Positions 20,766 through 35,700 of a DNA stretch of 64,000 nt are shown piece after piece; the stretch's first letter is position 1; each line of letters starts with the position of its first letter. The stretch comes from Candidatus Synoicihabitans palmerolidicus. Its GTDB lineage: Bacteria; Verrucomicrobiota; Verrucomicrobiia; Opitutales; Opitutaceae. The DNA lies in NCBI GenBank assembly GCA_020809425.1, contig JAGGDC010000008.1:22137-86136 (forward strand). The letters run 5' to 3'. Below the pieces are notes generated by a model. It was not told the DNA's origin and made no database searches. It saw only the letters and a list, made by a program, of their open reading frames with translations. Position numbers and translations under genes: made by a program.

Positions 20766-23700
20766 GGAGCGTTCTTGGTCGCTGTCGTCGCGATTACCGC
20801 AGGTTCAACTCGCGCGCCTTTGCTTATCGTGCCCATCGGTTCGGGGACTTCCAAATGGGACTCGGCACTGCTCGGACTAAGCGCTTTGGCCAACGCCACC
20901 GCATGCGCTTCAATCAGAAAGTCCGCCACCTTCTCCAGAGTTGGATACTCGAACAGTAACGTCTTGGAGAGCTCACCGAGGTCCCGCTCGAGCATCTGAG
21001 CGAACGATGTCACAGAAATGGAATCCAGGCCGTAACTCTCAATCGGTTCATCGGCATAAACTTGTTCCCGCGGCAGTTTCGTGAGCTCGCAAAATAAACC
21101 CAAGAGATGTTGGATGACCGCAGCCTTTGGCGGTGCGACAATTCTCTCGGCAACCTCCGTCTCCAGAGGCGGCACCACAATGCCCGTCGGCACGGTTTCT
21201 CCAAGATTCGCTGTCTCCACCTCAAACCGCTTCAATACGGCATCGCGCTTTCCTCGCAGCGGACAGACCTGCGGAGCCGTGCCAGCCAAGACCCGCTCCA
21301 AGAGTTCCAGCCCCATCGCTCTATCTAACACGTCTAATCCAGCCTCGGAAGACTTGGCCTCTCCGGTAACCCCTCCCATCCCGCCGTCACTCCAAAGCGG
21401 CCAATTGATCGACACAGTCCTGCCCTCACACTCGCCGAGAGTTCGCGCCACTTCGCGGTCATGCGCCCACGCATCAAGGCAAGCGTTGGCATACGCGTAG
21501 TCTGCTTGTCCCGCGTTGCCCCATAAGCCGGCCGTCGAGGAAAAAAGTGCAAAAACCTCCAGCGGTTCGTCCTTGGTCGTCGCGTGGAGCGCCTTCGCCC
21601 CTTCCAGCTTTGGCGCCAAAACGGCTTGGAAATCAGCCAAGGTCTTATGCCAAATTAATCCATCCCGCAGCCCCCCCGCCGCGTGCAGCACGCCGTCAAG
21701 TCGACCAAACTTGTCCTTCGCCGCCTTCACTACGCTTTCCGCATCAGGTCCGACCGAGACATCCGCCTGCAAATAGATCGCTGCTGCCCCCAATCCCGTC
21801 ACCCGGCTTCGCCTCTCGCCATCGAGGACTGAACGCCCCACCAGCACGACCCTGGCGCGTCGGGTGTGCACCAGATGCTCCGCCACGATCAATCCCAATC
21901 CGCCCGCCCCTCCCGTGATGAGATAAACCCCATTTTTCTTGAATACCCCGACCGGAGGCTCGACCAGTGAAGTCTCGACATACCGCCGGATCGCCCGGCG
22001 TCCGGAAACAAGACGCACCTCTAAATCGTCCGCCGCCAACTCAGCTTTCACCATATCCAAGTTCCACCCTCCCTCACCCGCCAGGGCCAAAGTGCTTAAA
22101 CGCAACGCCGGTTGCTCCTGGCGCAAGGTCTTGGCGTAGGCGGCCACCGCGCGGTATTCGACCACGCCCATCGGATGAACAAACAGTCCAAGTACGTCCC
22201 CCAACGGTCGATCCTTGGCGCGCACCAGGGCCTGTACCAGTCCATGCACACTGCCGATTCCCTTTAGGAAATTCCTTTCAGTTTCTGCCTGTTTTCCGAG
22301 GGTCCAGCCGTGCACCCAAACATTGGGTCGAACCATGGTCACCACCTTCGCCCAATCTTCCGCACTCTCCGGTCGCACTGTCAGTACCTCATCATGGAGA
22401 CCGAAAGCGTCGCCAGGTACCACTCGCCACACGTCAACTCCCGTTGCCCTCCACGCCTCGGACAAGGCCGTTTCCTCATCAAGTACCAACACCCGGCCCA
22501 CCGCCAGTTGCGCCGAACCGGTCTCCGGCACCTCCAACCATTCAGGTCGAAGCGCAAAGACTTCCCCCTTCAGTTTCGCGGTATCGGTGGGGGCGCGGGT
22601 CGCCAATTGTTCGATTTGCAACAAGACCGTGCCATCATCAGCCGAAACCGTCAGGTCGTAACATCGCACCGTCCCCTCCGCGCCGGCGATGCGCCCGTGC
22701 ACCCAGCCCTGAGACGGCCAGCCAAGACTGCCCGAGATCCGTTGCACGGCAAAGGGTAAACCCACCTTGCCTGTGCCCAACGCCAGTGGCGCGAGACTCT
22801 GCAATGCCCCGTCCAGCAGGGCCGGATGCCAAAGATAACCTTCCTCCATCCATCGGTCCGGAAGCACCAGCTTGGCCAACACTTCCGTCGACGAATAAAC
22901 CAGTTCTTCCACCACCCGATATCCGTCTCCGTAAGCAATGCCTCCCTGCGCAAATTCATCATAGAAGGCCGCCCGAGACCTGACTTCTCCACATCGCGTT
23001 CTAATGGAAACGAGGTCCAGCTTCTCCTCTGCATCGAGTTTCGTCGCCCTGGCCACTCCACTTCCCACCGTTTCACCGTCTTTCTGGCACACGGTAACAG
23101 TCCAACGGCCCTCCGTCTTTTCCTCCACGGCGGTGATCAACTCCAATGTGTCCTCTGCCTTCATCGCCACCGGACGCAGCCAAACCCAATCCCTTATTTC
23201 CACCGCTCCGGACTCGGCGGCCATACTGGCCACGAAACGCGTGAGTTCCAAAGTCGCCGCTCCGGGCAGTAGGCGTCGTCCTCCTACCACGTGATCACTG
23301 AACAAAACTTCATGGGAGGAGAATCGACTCGAAAAGCATACTCCGTTCAGGGTGGAAATATTGCTGGTCACCAATGGATGCAGGCGCTGGCTCGGAATGG
23401 ACTGCGTACCAACCCTCGGTACATTTGGCAACCAATGACGCTCCGGCGCAAAAACGTAGCCGGGCAAACTCACGCGTCTCCTCGCCCCCTCGGGCCATAA
23501 GGTGAGCCATGGTACCTCGGCGCCTTCTGCCCACCAACGCCCCAGCGCGGCCCAATCACGTGCCTCGACCAACGTTTCGACAAAATGCCGTCCGGTTTCG
23601 CCTTCCACGAGTGTCATTCCACCAAGCCGTACCGCCCGAGCGCTCCCCGTGGTAAAATCTCCGGTGGCGGCATCACTCTCAAACGCGATCAAGTGCTGTT

Positions 23701-26700
23701 CCATCTCAACCCAATCCCGCGCGCTGAACGCCAGCCGCTCATCAAAGGCTTCGCGTCCGTTCTGCAACGTGAACGCCACCGCACTCAACTCCGGCCGCGC
23801 CGGGTCTGGCGTGATCTTCAACCAATGGCGGTATGCCCGGACGACTCCTCTCAATCGCTCGCGGTTGACCGCCGAAAAAACCAGCAGGTACCGACCCTCG
23901 GCATCCGCACCACCTGTTGCGACAGCCCGTGACTCCAAAAACTCCTCTACAATCACGTGAGCGTTCGAACCACCGGCGCCGAACGAACTTAATCCAGCGC
24001 GTCGCGGCGCGCCTGCGACCGTCGACCACTTTGCCATCTCCCGTTGAACCACAAACGGTGTATCCGTAAATTCAATATTCGGGTTCAATTCATCGGAATG
24101 CAGACTCGGCACGAGTTGCCGGTGGCGAAGTTGCAACAGAAGCTTGCTCAAACCTGCCATGCCTGCGGCGGCTTCGAGGTGACCCACATTCGACTTCACG
24201 GAACCGATGGCACACGGGGTCTCCCGATCCATTCCAAAAACTTCCGTTAAGGCCGCGATTTCAATCGGATCTCCCAACGCCGTGCCCGTGCCATGCGCCT
24301 CCACGTAGCTGATGCTTTGAGATGCAATGCCCGCCTTCACCAAAGCCGAACTTACCGCAGCCGTCTGGGCCTTCGGATTCGGTACCGTGTAACCATTGGT
24401 TTTACCGCCATGATTTACTGCTGTGCTGCGAATTATGCCGTGAAGGTGATCGCCATCCGCGAGCGCCTGTGCGAGCGGCTTCAGAAGAACGGCGCCCACG
24501 CCTTCACCCGGGACATAACCATCGCCCCTCGCCCCAAAACTTTTGCAGCGACCGTCGCTCGCCGCGAAACCACCCTGCGCCAAGCCGACGTCCTTCAAGG
24601 GGTGAAGACTGAGATTCACCCCACCCGCCAAGGCCAGCTCTGCCTCGCCTTTGTGCAGGCTGTCACAGGCCAAATGCAGCGCCGAAAGCGAAGACGAACA
24701 CATGGTATCCACCGCCAGACTCGGACCGTGCCAATCAAACCAATATGATACTCGGTTGGCGATCGAGGCATACGACGAATTGACCGGCAACAAGCGGCCG
24801 ACTTCGGAGCGTTCCAACCCCAGCAATTGATATTGGCTGAACATCACCCCGACAAAGACGCCTATAGCCCGATCCCTCAGCTCCGCCCGCGCATAACCGG
24901 CCTCCTCAACCGCATGCCATGCAGTTTCCAGAAACAATCGTTCCTGCGGGTCCATTACTTCCGCCTCCCGAGGTGGAATGCGAAAGAAGCCCGCGTCAAA
25001 TTGGTCAACTCCCGCGAGGAAACCACCCCAACGATTGTAGGTCTTACCCACCTGCCCACGTCGTTCGTCGAAATAAGTTTCGAGGTTCCATCGCGCGGCC
25101 GGGACCTCGGTAATACAATCACGCCCGTTCTCCAAATTGCGCCAGAACTCGTCCAGGTTTTCCGCCTGCGGGTATCGACCACTGACACCGATAATTGCGA
25201 TGGCATCATTCGCCATATTTTCCGCCATCGAATTCAATTCCCCAGTGTTCGGTCCACCAACCGCCGCCGCAGGATGACTCGACTTCGTAGCCTCGGGCTT
25301 GAGCGCAGGGGCGGCCATTCCGCACAGCTCTTTGAGCTTCTCGGCGTGTCGCGTCGCAAAATGCGACGCCAATGCGTCCAGAGTCTGATGTTCAAACAAC
25401 AGCGATTTGGACAATGGCCCAAAGTCCTCCTCCAATCGGCGAGTAAACGACATCACCAGCAGTGAATCTATCCCATATCGCTCCAGTGCCTCATGGCCTT
25501 TGATTCGATCAATCGGAATCCGCGTCAGCTCCGCGAACCGAGATTTCAGAAAATCCAGTACCTGCGTCTCATCCAATCTGTCTTCCACCTGCGAAGCGGG
25601 GCTCTCCACCGGCGGTAATGGCAGACTCACTGAGTCGACCAAGGGGCGTTCATTGGCTGCAGTCGGGAAAACCGCCAACACGGGTTCGCTTGCGCACAAG
25701 CATGTCTCGAAAATCTTGATACCTGTCGCGGTGTTGATGGCACGATGATGCGGATCCTTCAGGGCCAGAACATCCGTATCCAGGCCCATGCCATCCCCCT
25801 GCCACAGCGGCCACTGAATTGATAAGGTGCGCCCACGGCATTCCCCCCGCCGACGGCGCTGCTCCCGTTGCTGGGCAAACGCATCAAGGAAACCGTTGGC
25901 AAACGCGTAATCGCACTGCCCCACATTGCCGTTCACACTGGCGACCGAACTGCACAGGACCATCAGCTCAAGGGGTTCATCTGCCAAAACCTCATCGAGC
26001 ACCTTCACGCCCTCGATTTTCGGTGCCAGAACCCGGCGGGCCGAGATCAAATCCTTTTTCACCACAAACCCGTCATTCAACAAGCCGGCCGCATGGACAA
26101 CCCCGTGCACTTCACCTGCTTTCGCGCGCGTCTCCTTCAAAGCGCGATGCACGTCCTCCGACCGGGTCACATCGCAACTCACGTAATAAACCTCGGCACC
26201 ATCGAGAAGAGTCGACTGCCCACTCAGTCGAATCTCATCCAATTTTCGTCGGCCCCACAGTACCACTTTGGCCGCATGGGTATCTCGTAGATATTTAGCC
26301 AATACCAGGCCCACTGCGCCGGCTCCGCCCGTGACCACCCAGGTCATACCAGCCCGAATCGGTCGAAGGTACTCAGCCGGAGGGACGAATGCCTCGAACA
26401 CCCGCCCGCGACGGGCGCCCTCCCTGTATTCAATTTCTTCCTCACCGCCGTCCGTTTTAATCTCCGCCACGGCCCTCTCCACGGTCACCTCTCCACTCAC
26501 GATTTTCCACCGCAGCGAGGGTTGCTCCAATCGAATTGTTTTGGTCAACGCCGGCAACGCCACCCATGCCGGAGGCGCGTCACGGGGCAAGACGACTAGA
26601 GCAGGCAGTGGACGATCCATGCCGCACCGCAACAGACACTGCGAAGCCAAGAGAATCGTCTCAAAGCCCAAGCGAATCCCCTCGGCATCTGCCGCTGGGT

Positions 26701-29700
26701 CGTGAGCCCAGCGGTGCATCACTGCGGCCGGGGGAAACGTTGCCAATACCTGAGTTAGATCCCCAACCTCACCCGGCCGCACCGTGGCACCGTCTGCCCG
26801 AAGTTCAAACGTGTCTCCGGCGGTAATACAGATCACGTGAAGCCCGGAAACCTGCTCCGCGAGGGGCACCGTCCACGTTCCGCTATTGTCCAACACCAAC
26901 AAATTTTTGCGCAGCGTCGGAGCCGATGGAGATTCCGACAGCGAACTCGCCTGCCATCTCGATCTCAGGTAGGTGAGTTTCGGTGATTCGGACTCCTCGG
27001 TCCCAATTGTCTGAACGGAAAACGCCTCGATCCGCGCCAAAAACTGGCCCGTTCCGTCCACGAGGGTGACATCAAAAGTCGTCCGCCTCTTAGTTGTCTC
27101 CCTCCGACTGACCGCCGCATACACCGGCCCAAGATCCGCCGTCCATTCGGTTGAACTTGCCACTCGAAGACGTCCCACTCCGACGGGAATCGTTGGCCCG
27201 TTTGTCGCAGGTTGGAGCAATACTCCCGTCGCCTGCAATCCCCCCTCAATCATGAGAGCAATGCTCGCGTCAAGCGGTACACCAGTCGGGCGTTCAAGTG
27301 TCGCCCAACCCACGCCATCGCCCCAAGCCACGTTCCGCACTCGCCGATAGAGGGGTCCGTAGACCAACCCACCAGTCTCCAAGCCTGCATAAAAATCTTC
27401 ACCCGTCACGCGCTCAGAACACCGCGCCTCGCACGCCTCCGGATCAATCCTGTCAGGAGAGCCGAGGTCGCTTTCTCGCAGTTCGACTTGTCCACTCGCA
27501 CTGCCGTCACCAACCGTTACGGACCACGTGCCGTCCTTTTCCGCCTGGAGTTTCACCCGCAGCGCCAATGCCCCGGTCACCGGCAGGGGCTGTCGCCACG
27601 TCCAATTGATCAAACTTACGGATTCATCGGCCAACGCAGCCCAGGCCGCCCGGAGCGCGCGCTCCAATATCAGCGACCCTGCCAACCAATGCTCCCCGTT
27701 CACGCAGTGGTCCTCGATCAGTGAGTCGGCAGCGATTATGTCGGTCACGAAAACCGGTCCAGCCACCGTGGATTCATTACGCTGCACCCATCGCATGCTC
27801 TCCGTTCCCATCAAAACCGATGGAAGGGGCCCCCCTGCAGCTGGCCGAACCCAACACCGATCCCGTGCAAAGACATGGTTAGGCAACGGGGAGCGGCGCG
27901 TGGGCCGGGGCGCCGATGGCCACTCGTCACCCAAAACGACATGGGCATTGGTTCCGCTATAGCCAAAGGAACTTACCGCAGCCAACCGTTCTCGGTCTGG
28001 CCGCCGCTCCCACGCCCGTAAACTGGTGTTCACAAAGAATGGACTGCTGGTAAAATCGATGTGCTCATTCGGCATCGAAAAATGCAACGACTGCGGCATG
28101 CGCTCGTTCTCCATGGCCAACAGGACCTTGATCACCCCTGCAATGCCGGCGGCAAACGAGGTGTGGCCAATGTTGGATTTCACTGAACCTAAAGCGCAGT
28201 AGCCGCATCGAGAGGTGAAACTGCGAAACGCTTCCGTCAGGCCGCGAACTTCCACCGGGTCGCCCAACAAGGTTCCGGTTCCATGTGCTTCCACGAGATC
28301 AATCTTTGCTGGATCAATCCCCGCGCGTAGATACACCGTGCGTTCCAGCTCAGCTTGCGATTTCGCGCTCGGTGCAGTGATGCCATTGGTCTTTCCATCC
28401 TGATTAATGCCCGAACCGCGCACGACCCCGTAAATACGATCTCCACCCGCTCGCGCGGCGGCGAGAGACTTCACCATCACCACCGCGACTCCTTCGCTCA
28501 ATGCGATGCCGTCAGCCGCTTGGTCAAACGGCCGACACCGTCCTCCTGGCGAAAGCATCTCTAGTTTACTCGTGGTGATGAGTTGGTCGGGTTCGATGAT
28601 AAGGCTCACCCCACCCACCAGAGCCATCTCGCAATCTCCCGCTTGAATCGCTCGACAGGCCTGATGCAAGGCCACCAGCGATGAAGAACACGCCGTGTCG
28701 ATCGCTACGCTCGGGCCTTTCAGATTAAGAAAATAGGAAAGCCGGGCGGCCAGTATTGATGGGGTAAGCCCCATGCCGGCAAACGCAGTCTGAGCTTGTC
28801 CCGGGTTCAATCGCCGCAGAGTTCCTCCATAATCGCCCGTTCCTGCGCCCACAAAAACCCCGCAGTTCGTATTGGCTAATTCCTCACTCGTATAACCCGC
28901 ATGCTCGATGGCTCGCCATGCCTCCTCCATGAATAGGCGCTGCTGCGGATCCATAATCTCAGCCTCCGCATGCGACAGATTAAAGAACAGCGGATCGAAG
29001 CAGTCGATATCTGCGATAAATCCGCCCGTGCGGCAGTACGACTTGCCCTCGGCTTGAGGATTCGGGTCATAAAACGCATTTACGTCCCACCGCTCCGCCG
29101 GCACCTCGCTTACACTGTCCACGCCCTCCGCAAGATTGATCCAAAACTTCGCCAGATTTCGCGCGCCAGGCAAGCGGCAAGCCATGCCAATAATCGCGAT
29201 GGGATCGTCGCGTGTCACCGTCGGGGCGGTTTCCCCCGCCTCGGCCGAGCCCGCCGACTTAATCGTCGGCCCGGGGGCTGTGCTCAGCTTAGCCAGTTTC
29301 ACCGGCACTCTTGTGATCATTGCGTGACCACTGACCGCCGCCGGTACCGACAGGCTTACGCGTCCACGAGTGACTGCATCAGAATTCGGTGCCTGCGGCG
29401 GCTCTGAAACCACGACGCCAACCTCCGGGCTCTCCGACAATTCAATTTGCGACGGCTTTGACGGCTGGAGCCGGGGAGTCGAAGCGTTGATGAGTCCGAT
29501 CACGTGCTCCGCCAAATCGTCGCAATTTACAAAATCGTAGACGATCGAAGCATCGAGTCGCAGACGAAATGCACGGTTCAAACCGTGGATGAACTCAACA
29601 CTCAATATAGAGTCGAGGCCCAGGTCGCGAAAGGCGGTCTGTCCGTCAAATCCTACCGGATCGAGGTGCAGCTTCGCACATAAATCTTCCCGCATCCATC

Positions 29701-32700
29701 GTCTCGCCTCGTCCGCCGACGGACTTGAGGGCGACGCTTGAGTCCCGGTCTCAGACCCAGTCAGCGTCGATAGCTTTATCGGGATGGACTTCGATTCCGA
29801 AAGCGACCGTGGTCCCAGCTTGTCAGTCGTTGGTTCTCCTGCTTCCCGGATAAATTGTCTTATCCTCTCTTTCACCTCCGCCTTACCAAAGGTCTCACCG
29901 TGCATGCGCACTTCATCGGCAATGATCGTGGGCAATCGGGCCAATTTTCGCGCCGCCAGGCCCTGCTTGAGCGTGCGCATGGTATGCACCGGTTTCTGCG
30001 CCATGTCATGAGCAAGGGCCATCGCAGTCGACAACACCTCCGCCGCAGGTCGAAAGGTCACGCCCGCCCCTCGCTGAGACAGGTCACTACCGCGATAGGT
30101 CGACGCTGTCATCATCATCTCGGTCGCCGTGGCATCACCGAGTTTATCGGCCAGAATGTAGGTCGCCCCGAGCCCAGGCGTGAACCCATATTTGGTAAAC
30201 ACCGCAGAATAGAGTGCCTCCTCCGCCATTACCACCACATCGGCATATAACCCAAAGACCAATCCACCGCCCTGGGCGTGGCCCTGCATCGCGGATATGA
30301 CCGGCACGCGACATTGCAGGAATCCTTTGAAAATAAATTCGAGGCTCGCGAACGAGCGGACCTGATCGGATAGCGAGAGTAACTCGTCGCGAGTCCCTCC
30401 CATCGAAAACACATTTCCGATACCAGTGACGACCACCGCCTGCACCGTCTCATCGTGATCGATCTCCGAAAATACGTGCATCAATCCCTCCAGCACAGCC
30501 CCCGTGAACATATTGCGATGATCCTGGTCCTGCATCCGCACTAGCGCGATGCCGCTCTCGTCACACGCCCAAGTCACCTCCGGGCGTTCACCGAAAGGAG
30601 GTGCCGTTTCGCTCCAATGATTCACGGTGACGACTGGCGCCGGGGACGGATTTTTTAACGTTTCAATCTTCTCAATTTTCGACTCGCTGAAACTGCCATA
30701 CCAAAATCGTTTCCGCTCAAATGGGTAACCGGGCAACAGTACCACCCCGGGTAATAGTCCACCGCGCCGGGCCCGCCAGTCCACCACCCCTCCGCCGACC
30801 CAGCCCGTTGCCACCGATTGGGGATCTGCTCCGAGCGCAATGGGTTCGCGCGCGCTTGCCGGAGTGACCTTGCCTCGGCCTACCGCAGTCTCATCCCCTT
30901 TGAGCCAGCGTTCCAAGCGTGCAATCACCTCGGATACACTCCGAGCCGGCAACGCCAGTCGTTCCGTCATGGCTTCGCGTCCCGCTTGCAAGGTGTGCGC
31001 CAACGCCGCGAAATCGAGGTCGGCACCTGTACTTCGCAGGTGCGCAACGAGTCGTTCCGCTCCAACCTTCAGCGCGGGAGGGGTCCGCGCGGACAAGACA
31101 ATGATCTCCTCGCCCTCCCGGGGGCGCAACGCTGAGGCACCTTGATACTCTTCCAAAATCACATGCGCATTGGACCCACCCGCACCAAATGAGCTCACCC
31201 CAGCTCGCCGAGGTTGTTCCAGCCCGTCAACAACCGGACGCACCCAAGGCGTCGCTTCAGTCGGGACGACGAAAGGCCCTCCGGCAAAGTCGATGTGGGG
31301 GTTGGATGGCGCGGCGTGCAAACTCGGTGCAATCACGCCATGGCGAAATTGGAGTAACACCTTGACCATGCCAGCAATCCCCGCTGCCGCCTCGAGGTGG
31401 CCTATATTCGATTTCACCGAACCCAGACTGCACCAAGGTCCCGTCATTTTTTCCGTCGCGAAAACACGCCTTAATCCATCCACCTCGATCGGATCACCCA
31501 ATTCAGTACCTGTGCCGTGTGCTTCCACACACGAGATACTACGAGGATCGATATCCGCTCTCTCCAACGCTGCCCGCACCACCGCAGCCTGGGCCGCCGG
31601 ATTCGGCACACTGAATCCGTTGGTTCGTCCGCCATGATTCACCGCCGTCGCCTTGATCACTGCGTGAATCGGATCCCCATCGCGTTGTGCCGCACGGAGC
31701 GGTTTGAGCACCAACACTCCCGCCCCCTCGCCTGGCACGTAGCCATCGGCCCCGGCACCAAAGGTGCGACACCGTCCGGTGGGTGACAACATGCCCAAAC
31801 CACACGCATTGATGTATTTGGATGGATGTAAATGCAGATTCACGGCCCCGGCCAAAGCCGTTCGACACTCGCCCCGTCGCAGGCTCTCGCAGGCCAGATA
31901 CACGGCTGTCAACGCCGCCGAACACGCAGTATCCACGGGTAAACTCGGTCCTGCGAAATTAAAGAAATACGATACTCGATTGGCCGTGGACCACTCCCCG
32001 GAGTGATCCACCCGGGTGGGTGTGGCTTCGTTGCGTAATACTCCTTCCAATTGATAGGTGTTGTGCGTGACGCCGGCGAACACCCCCACGTCCGCATGTT
32101 CACCGCCGAGCCGCCACCGCGCAAGATCACTTTGGGCATAGCCCGCACTCTCCAAGGCCTGCCAAGCCACTTCCAGCAACAGTCGCTGTTGCGGATCCAT
32201 TAACTCCGCCTCGACCGGCGGTATGTTAAAAAATGAGGCATCAAACTGGTCCACGCCGTCCAAGAATCCGCCCCACTTACAATAGGCTTTACCTTGCGCC
32301 GCGTCACTTGAGTCCGCTCCCGATAGCAGCTCAGCATTCCATCGCGAAAGGGGCACCGCTGTGATGCCATCGCGTCCGTGCACCAAATTGTCCCAAAATG
32401 TTTCCAAATCGTCCGCCTGGGGAAAGCGACCGGCAACGCCAATAATGGCAATGTCTTCGGTCGGCTCCGCGCGGAGCGTTTCGTCAAGTGGCTTCGCCGT
32501 GGGCGTCGATTGATCGGACGCCACTGCAGGTGCTGGGGCCTCCATCCGGGGAACCGGGGAGCGGCGGGTTGAATCTTGAATCCAACCCTCACCATAAGCC
32601 TTGCCGAGGTGCTCACTCAGCTGCTGCAGGTTAGGGAACTCAAACAACAGCGTCTTCGAGACCTCGGGCAGTAATTCAGCCAATCGCTCGTTAAACTTGA

Positions 32701-35700
32701 GCACCAAAATCGAATCGACCCCATAATCGGTAAACGGAGTGGTGTCGTGCAACCTGTCCGGCGACAACTTCAATACACTCGCCAACAACACGCGTACCGT
32801 CTCACGAATTCGAGTCGACTCATGCTTATCTGCGTCATTGGCAATTTCAGGGACCGTCGGAGCGGGTAACGGAACCAAACCACCCATTTTCTCTGCCCGG
32901 AGTGCGAGCACGTTCGCATTGCCCCAGCCCCACAATCCACTGGTTTTCTGCGACGACGAGGCCCAATCCAACAACGCCAATCCCTCCGTGGTGATCAACG
33001 GTGGCAGACCGGTTAAACGCTCGGTCTGCTCAGCGTGTTGCCGTGCCGCATCGGCATCCGTTGAGCCGCTCCCGGCCGACATGCCACCTTCGCACCACAT
33101 CTGCCAATTGATTGAGACTGCGGGAAGCGCGCTTCGCTCCGCCCACTCGTCGAGATAGCGATTCGCATACGCATAATCCGCCTGTCCGGCCTCCGGCAAA
33201 ACGGCTGCGACAGACGAGCAAAGCAACACCACATCCAGTTGGTCAGCCGCCAGTGCGAACTCCAGATGTCGCACCCCCAGTACCTTGGGTCCAATTACTT
33301 CGTGCAGTTCGCTCGTCTCTTTCTGCATCAGGAACCGATTACGCAACACTCCGGCGGCGTGGATCACGGCATGGATTGAACCAAAACGATCGCGGGTCTC
33401 AGCCATCGCCCTTTCTACGTCCGCCAAGCGCGTGACGTCCCCCCTAACGTAATGAACTTCCGCCCCCAGGGCCTCGAGTTCGCGCATCCGTGCTTCGATG
33501 TGTTCGCCGCACGGTGACCTGCCCATCCACACCAAGCGGCTTCGCTGTGTTCGAGCCAAATGACGCGAGAAAATCAGCCCCAATCCACCCGCACCACCCG
33601 TGATCAAACAAACCCCGTTTTCTCGAAAGCGCGTTTCCGATCCAGAGCCATCTTCCGTCGATGCCAAGCATCGCACTTCACGCGTCCCCGGACCCAACCG
33701 CACCTCCCGATAGTCATCATCAGACAAGAGCTCAGACACGATCCGAGGATCATCCCCGGATGCTCGCACCAATCGCGTCCTCACACGAGGTGCCTCTTCG
33801 GTCAACGCGCCGAGATAGGCTCCAAGGGCGGTCCACGCGGGTCCCGCGTCAATCGGCATGATCACCATCAAGCGCACCCGTCCGGTTGAAGATTGGTTTA
33901 AAATCTCACGCGTCAATGTATGCAGTTTATCAATACTTCTCGCCAACTCAGTTTCCAACGAAGTCACCATGGCACCGAAACCCAACACCACGCCTGCGGG
34001 CGGGTTGGCCAAACGAGGCAGCTCGGATTCGGCGCACACACTCACCAGCACACCGGGTTGACGTGCCTGCAATTCTGCCATCATTCGATCGTCGAAATCA
34101 CCCCACAAATCCCAACGAGCAGGCCCTTTCACCACCGCCGCCGACGGAGGAGAGACGCTCCGCCATGTTGGCGCAAAGCATACTCGGTCCGTCAGTGAAG
34201 AGGGCGAGCCCACTTGCTTCGCTTCCGGCGAATCGACCCAACACCGTTCGAGGATAAAGGGGTGACCCGGCAATGACACCAATCCCTCCGGTCGGCGCGG
34301 AAAAAGCTCCGACCAAGATAAATGCTCCTGGCTCAGGAATGCCGCGGTCAGTGCTTGCGCTTGAGCGACGGTCCACGGTCCCAGTCGTGTCGGCAGAATC
34401 TGCTCCTCCATCACGGCACTCGATGGTTCCTCGGCTGCCCTTGTTTTCAGCGCCTCACGCAACTCGTTCTTTGATGATACGGTAATGCCCCAACGTACCC
34501 CATAATGACTCCGTCCCGTTGCCAAAGTAGTCGCGATGGCATCGATTGATGCAGCCAATCCTGCTTCACTACTCAGCCACTCCAGCAAAAACTGCCTGAG
34601 CAGAGCCAATGCTTCTTCCGATTTCGCTGAGAGCAGAATCGGAACCACTCCCTCCAGCGGCTGACTCACCGTCACCGGCGGTGCCTCTTCCAAAACGAGG
34701 TGCACATTCGTACCACTGAATCCGAACGCACTCACCGCCGCCCGGCGTGGACCAGCACCTGCGGGCCAAGCTCGCGCTTGCTGGTTAAGGAAAAATGGAC
34801 TCCCTGCAAAATCGATTTCGGGGTTGGCATGCTCGCAATGCAACGTGGGCGGAATCAGGCCGTGTTTTAGCGCCAATAGGACTTTAATCACCGCCGCCGC
34901 TCCAGCCGTCATCAGGGTGTGGCCGATGTTCGATTTCACCGAACCGAGCGCGCAGAACTGGCGACGGGTGGTAAACCGGTGGAATGCTTCGGTCAATGCG
35001 TCGACCTCGATCGGGTCACCCAATCGGGTTCCTGTTCCATGGCACTCCACCAGACCCAAGCTGTCGGGACTCAGCCCCAGTTTTTGATATAGGCCCACTT
35101 CCAGCGCGGTCTGAGATGGGCCGTTCGGTGCCGTAATCCCGGTAGTCCGCCCATCCTGATTTAGCGCCGAACCAAGAATTATCCCATGGATTCGATCTCC
35201 ATCCCGCTGAGCATCCGCCAAGCGCTTGATCACCAAAACCGCCACCCCTTCACTGGGTACAAATCCATCGGCCCCAGCTCCGAAGGTGTGGCATTTCCCG
35301 GTCGAGGAAAGCATACCCGTCTGGCTGGACAACACGTGAAATCGCGGAGTACTTAAAGTCGACACCCCGCCGGCCAGGGCGACGTCACTCGCGCCATTAT
35401 TCAGGCTCTCACAGGCGAGATGTATTGCAACGGCGGACGAAGAACAGGCCGTATCCACTGCTAATGTCGGGCCCTTAAGATTAAGCCAATAAGCGATCCG
35501 CGCGGGCAACATCGCGGGCGCGGTACCTGTAAATGCGAAGGCCTCGCTATCACGTTTCGCCGCTCGCAGCACGATTTCATAATCTCCGTAGGAGCACCCC
35601 GCAAAGACCCCGCAATTGAGACCCGCCAATTCTTCCTGAGAGTAGCCCGCGTCCTCAAATGCGCGCCACGACTCCATGAGAAACAGCCGTTGTTGGGGGT

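Noticed and set aside
21967..22983. Long plus-strand ORF (338 aa) and dozens like it opposite the PKS genes
   Set aside because: They lie antisense to conserved PKS domains, are rich in Pro/Arg/Ser as expected from the complementary strand of GC-rich coding DNA, and have no recognisable domain.
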